In this document: positions 62,961 to 64,000 of the stretch, in pieces
How positions within the stretch are numbered: the stretch's first letter is position 1
Layout of the letters: every line of letters begins with the position of its first letter
The notes under the pieces: generated by a model
Databases searched by the model: none
What the model was told of the DNA's origin: nothing
Seen by the model: only the letters and a program-made list of their open reading frames with translations
Made by a program: the position numbers and the translations under genes
From: Methanocorpusculum parvum
Lineage (GTDB): Archaea; Halobacteriota; Methanomicrobia; Methanomicrobiales; Methanocorpusculaceae
DNA length: 64,000 nucleotides
NCBI GenBank assembly: GCA_002287215.1
Contig: LMVO01000034.1
Coordinates: 1-64,000, forward strand
Reading direction: 5' to 3'

Positions 62961-63514
62961 TCGATGCATACGGGAAGATTTTTGCCGGGGATTCGCGTTC
63001 CGAGAAGACCGTGCCGAACGACACGGTTCTTGGACAGACCGCGGACGAGATCGCCGAGATGGTCTCCTGTTATGCATCGGACGGCAGGGTGTTTTACAAA
63101 AAAGGTGATCTGGTCAACGCCGCCGCCTCGTTTGCCTATGGCTCCGGCTGGCTGGATGCCGGTCGTTATCTAGGCTACCTCGCCGGCTCGCCGTCGGCTC
63201 CGCCAGAGATCGATGAAGATCTTCCGCCTTCTCTTGAAGACCATCTCTCAGAGAAAACCTACCGGTATCAGAGAATGCTGACGAACGCTTTGGAAGGAGT
63301 TACTCCCGCGCCCGACCAAAAGACCGCGATGTATGCGGCGGCATGTTCGATCGAGGAGAAGGCACGCTCGTATCTGGACGGAGGGGCCGCTCATCTTCCG
63401 GATGATCTCATCAATGCTCTGGTGCTGTTTTCCTACGGATACGGGTGGCTCGACTGCGGGGTTCGTGCCGGTCTGTTTTCGATTTCCGGAGACCGGCATC
63501 TCTTCACCATCTAA
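62954..63514 (+). CDS. DUF357-like protein with two related halves
   Basis: This 186-residue protein repeats a motif, VNAAASFAYGSGWLDAGRYLG near residue 54 and INALVLFSYGYGWLDCGVRAG near residue 150. These match the DUF357 pattern (SYGYGWLD). It may bind something through a helical bundle; the function is unknown. It overlaps dphB and is convergent with the aldehyde dehydrogenase gene, with four bases overlap at the stops. Confidence 0.85.
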   Translation: MLIDAYGKIFAGDSRSEKTVPNDTVLGQTADEIAEMVSCYASDGRVFYKKGDLVNAAASFAYGSGWLDAGRYLGYLAGSPSAPPEIDEDLPPSLEDHLSEKTYRYQRMLTNALEGVTPAPDQKTAMYAAACSIEEKARSYLDGGAAHLPDDLINALVLFSYGYGWLDCGVRAGLFSISGDRHLFTI

Positions 63515-64000
63515 AACAGTCTTTTCCGCCACTTTTTCACGAGCTTCAGCGTTTTCTCTTTGTATGGAGGATACCGAAGGGCGATGTCGGGTCTTGTTTT
63601 TCGGATCACGACCGTACGTTTCCTCGTGAATGTTTCCAGCGAATCTTTTCCGTGATACTTTCCCATCCCGCTTGTTCCGACCCCGCCGAAGGGTGAATTC
63701 TGGTTTGCAACCTGCATCATCACATCATTGATGCAGACTCCTCCGGAGGGATGAAGGTCAAGGAGGGTTTTGCAGAACTGTTTGTTCGCAGAAAAAATGT
63801 ACAGAGCCAGCGGATCTTTTTTGATCAGCTGTTCAAGTTCATCTTTCCTATCCCAGGTGAGGATAGGGAGGATCGGACCGAAGATCTCATTCTGCATTAT
63901 CGTGTCGGACATACCGGCTGACAAAATCGTCGGCGCGATCTTTCTTCCTGTCGGATCGTGTTCTCCTGCACGGAAGATGAGATTGTCCGGTGTTTCAAAT
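63511..64000 (-). CDS. Aldehyde dehydrogenase, C-terminal end (start lies beyond the window)
   Basis: The frame is open to the right edge, giving about 162 C-terminal residues. The segments PTGRKIAPTIL, NEIFGPILPIL and SPFGGVGTSGMGKYHGK are the closing part of the ALDH superfamily. The catalytic cysteine would lie outside the window. Likely NAD(P)-linked oxidation of an aldehyde; the substrate cannot be inferred. The C terminus is basic (LKLVKKWRKRLF), which suggests a membrane-near form. Confidence 0.9.
   Translation of the reverse strand, partial: FETPDNLIFRAGEHDPTGRKIAPTILSAGMSDTIMQNEIFGPILPILTWDRKDELEQLIKKDPLALYIFSANKQFCKTLLDLHPSGGVCINDVMMQVANQNSPFGGVGTSGMGKYHGKDSLETFTRKRTVVIRKTRPDIALRYPPYKEKTLKLVKKWRKRLF

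Overview
The window reads as a mid-GC euryarchaeal methanogen chromosome, most likely Methanomicrobiales and possibly close to Methanocorpusculum. The genes that point there are methanogenesis marker proteins 8 and 14, SepCysS (tRNA-dependent cysteine synthesis), the lysine aminomutase/acetyltransferase pair for N-epsilon-acetyl-beta-lysine, tetraether lipid synthase beside CarS, cupin-type phosphoglucose isomerase, archaeal DnaG, NusA, FEN1, L30e and L10e, and a presenilin-like protease resembling the Methanoculleus enzyme. The species call is inference from gene content. No CRISPR array, prophage or intact insertion sequence was seen. Four tRNA genes are present: Leu-GAG, Gly-GCC, Ser-UGA and Thr-CGU.

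Layout. 1-940: end of a CBS-domain gene and two small thioredoxin-fold genes. 941-1619: no gene, but a 526-bp nested palindrome with perfect 18-bp terminal inverted repeats. 1620-6212: a leftward metabolic run (fucA, argF, purD, a membrane protein/XRE regulator pair, pyrE, carS). 6282-8787: tetraether lipid synthase, a UPF0305-like protein and aIF1. 8849-11795, leftward: MMP14 with a small partner, a winged-helix Fe-S protein resembling TFE-beta/RPC39, an Lsm protein and an ACT-domain regulator. 12222-14125: an ATPase-like gene coupled to mscS. 14250-17873: DUF3089 hydrolase, radical SAM protein, TrmO and a DUF364 protein. 17992-20885: NifX-like protein, two ferredoxin-MinD ATPases, DUF134 and a Gly/Cys-rich small protein. 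21003-24716: three-gene abl operon starting with a 54-codon ORF, plus a lysine aminomutase paralog. 25005-29959: MMP8, an acyltransferase-like membrane protein, then a co-oriented run of 59-aa protein, SepCysS, SPASM radical SAM enzyme and TSUP transporter. 29976-32709: flavodoxin and a MarR-regulated efflux unit. 32800-38839: rpiA, fen1, presenilin homolog, hemD, pgi and dnaG. 38938-48698: pilin, pyrC, hypCAE, thiI-larE-cca-thpR and a DEAD-box helicase. 48919-54938: L30e-nusA, mobA-panE-like, a sulfonate/nitrate-type ABC transporter and L10e. 55164-64000: small unknown genes, PhzF, CPBP protease, DUF3467, a Cas4-like protein, a DtxR-FeoA regulator with FeoB, dphB, DUF357 and the end of an aldehyde dehydrogenase gene.

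Most operons are tightly packed, with ATGA or TGATG overlaps. The points most worth following up are: the substrate-binding protein at 51487-52701, whose two halves appear in reversed order (a natural circular permutation); the long foldback element at 1021-1546; the TFE-beta-like Fe-S winged-helix protein; the SepCysS neighbourhood with a 59-aa companion and a SPASM radical SAM enzyme; and several short dyads at promoters that look like autoregulatory operators.
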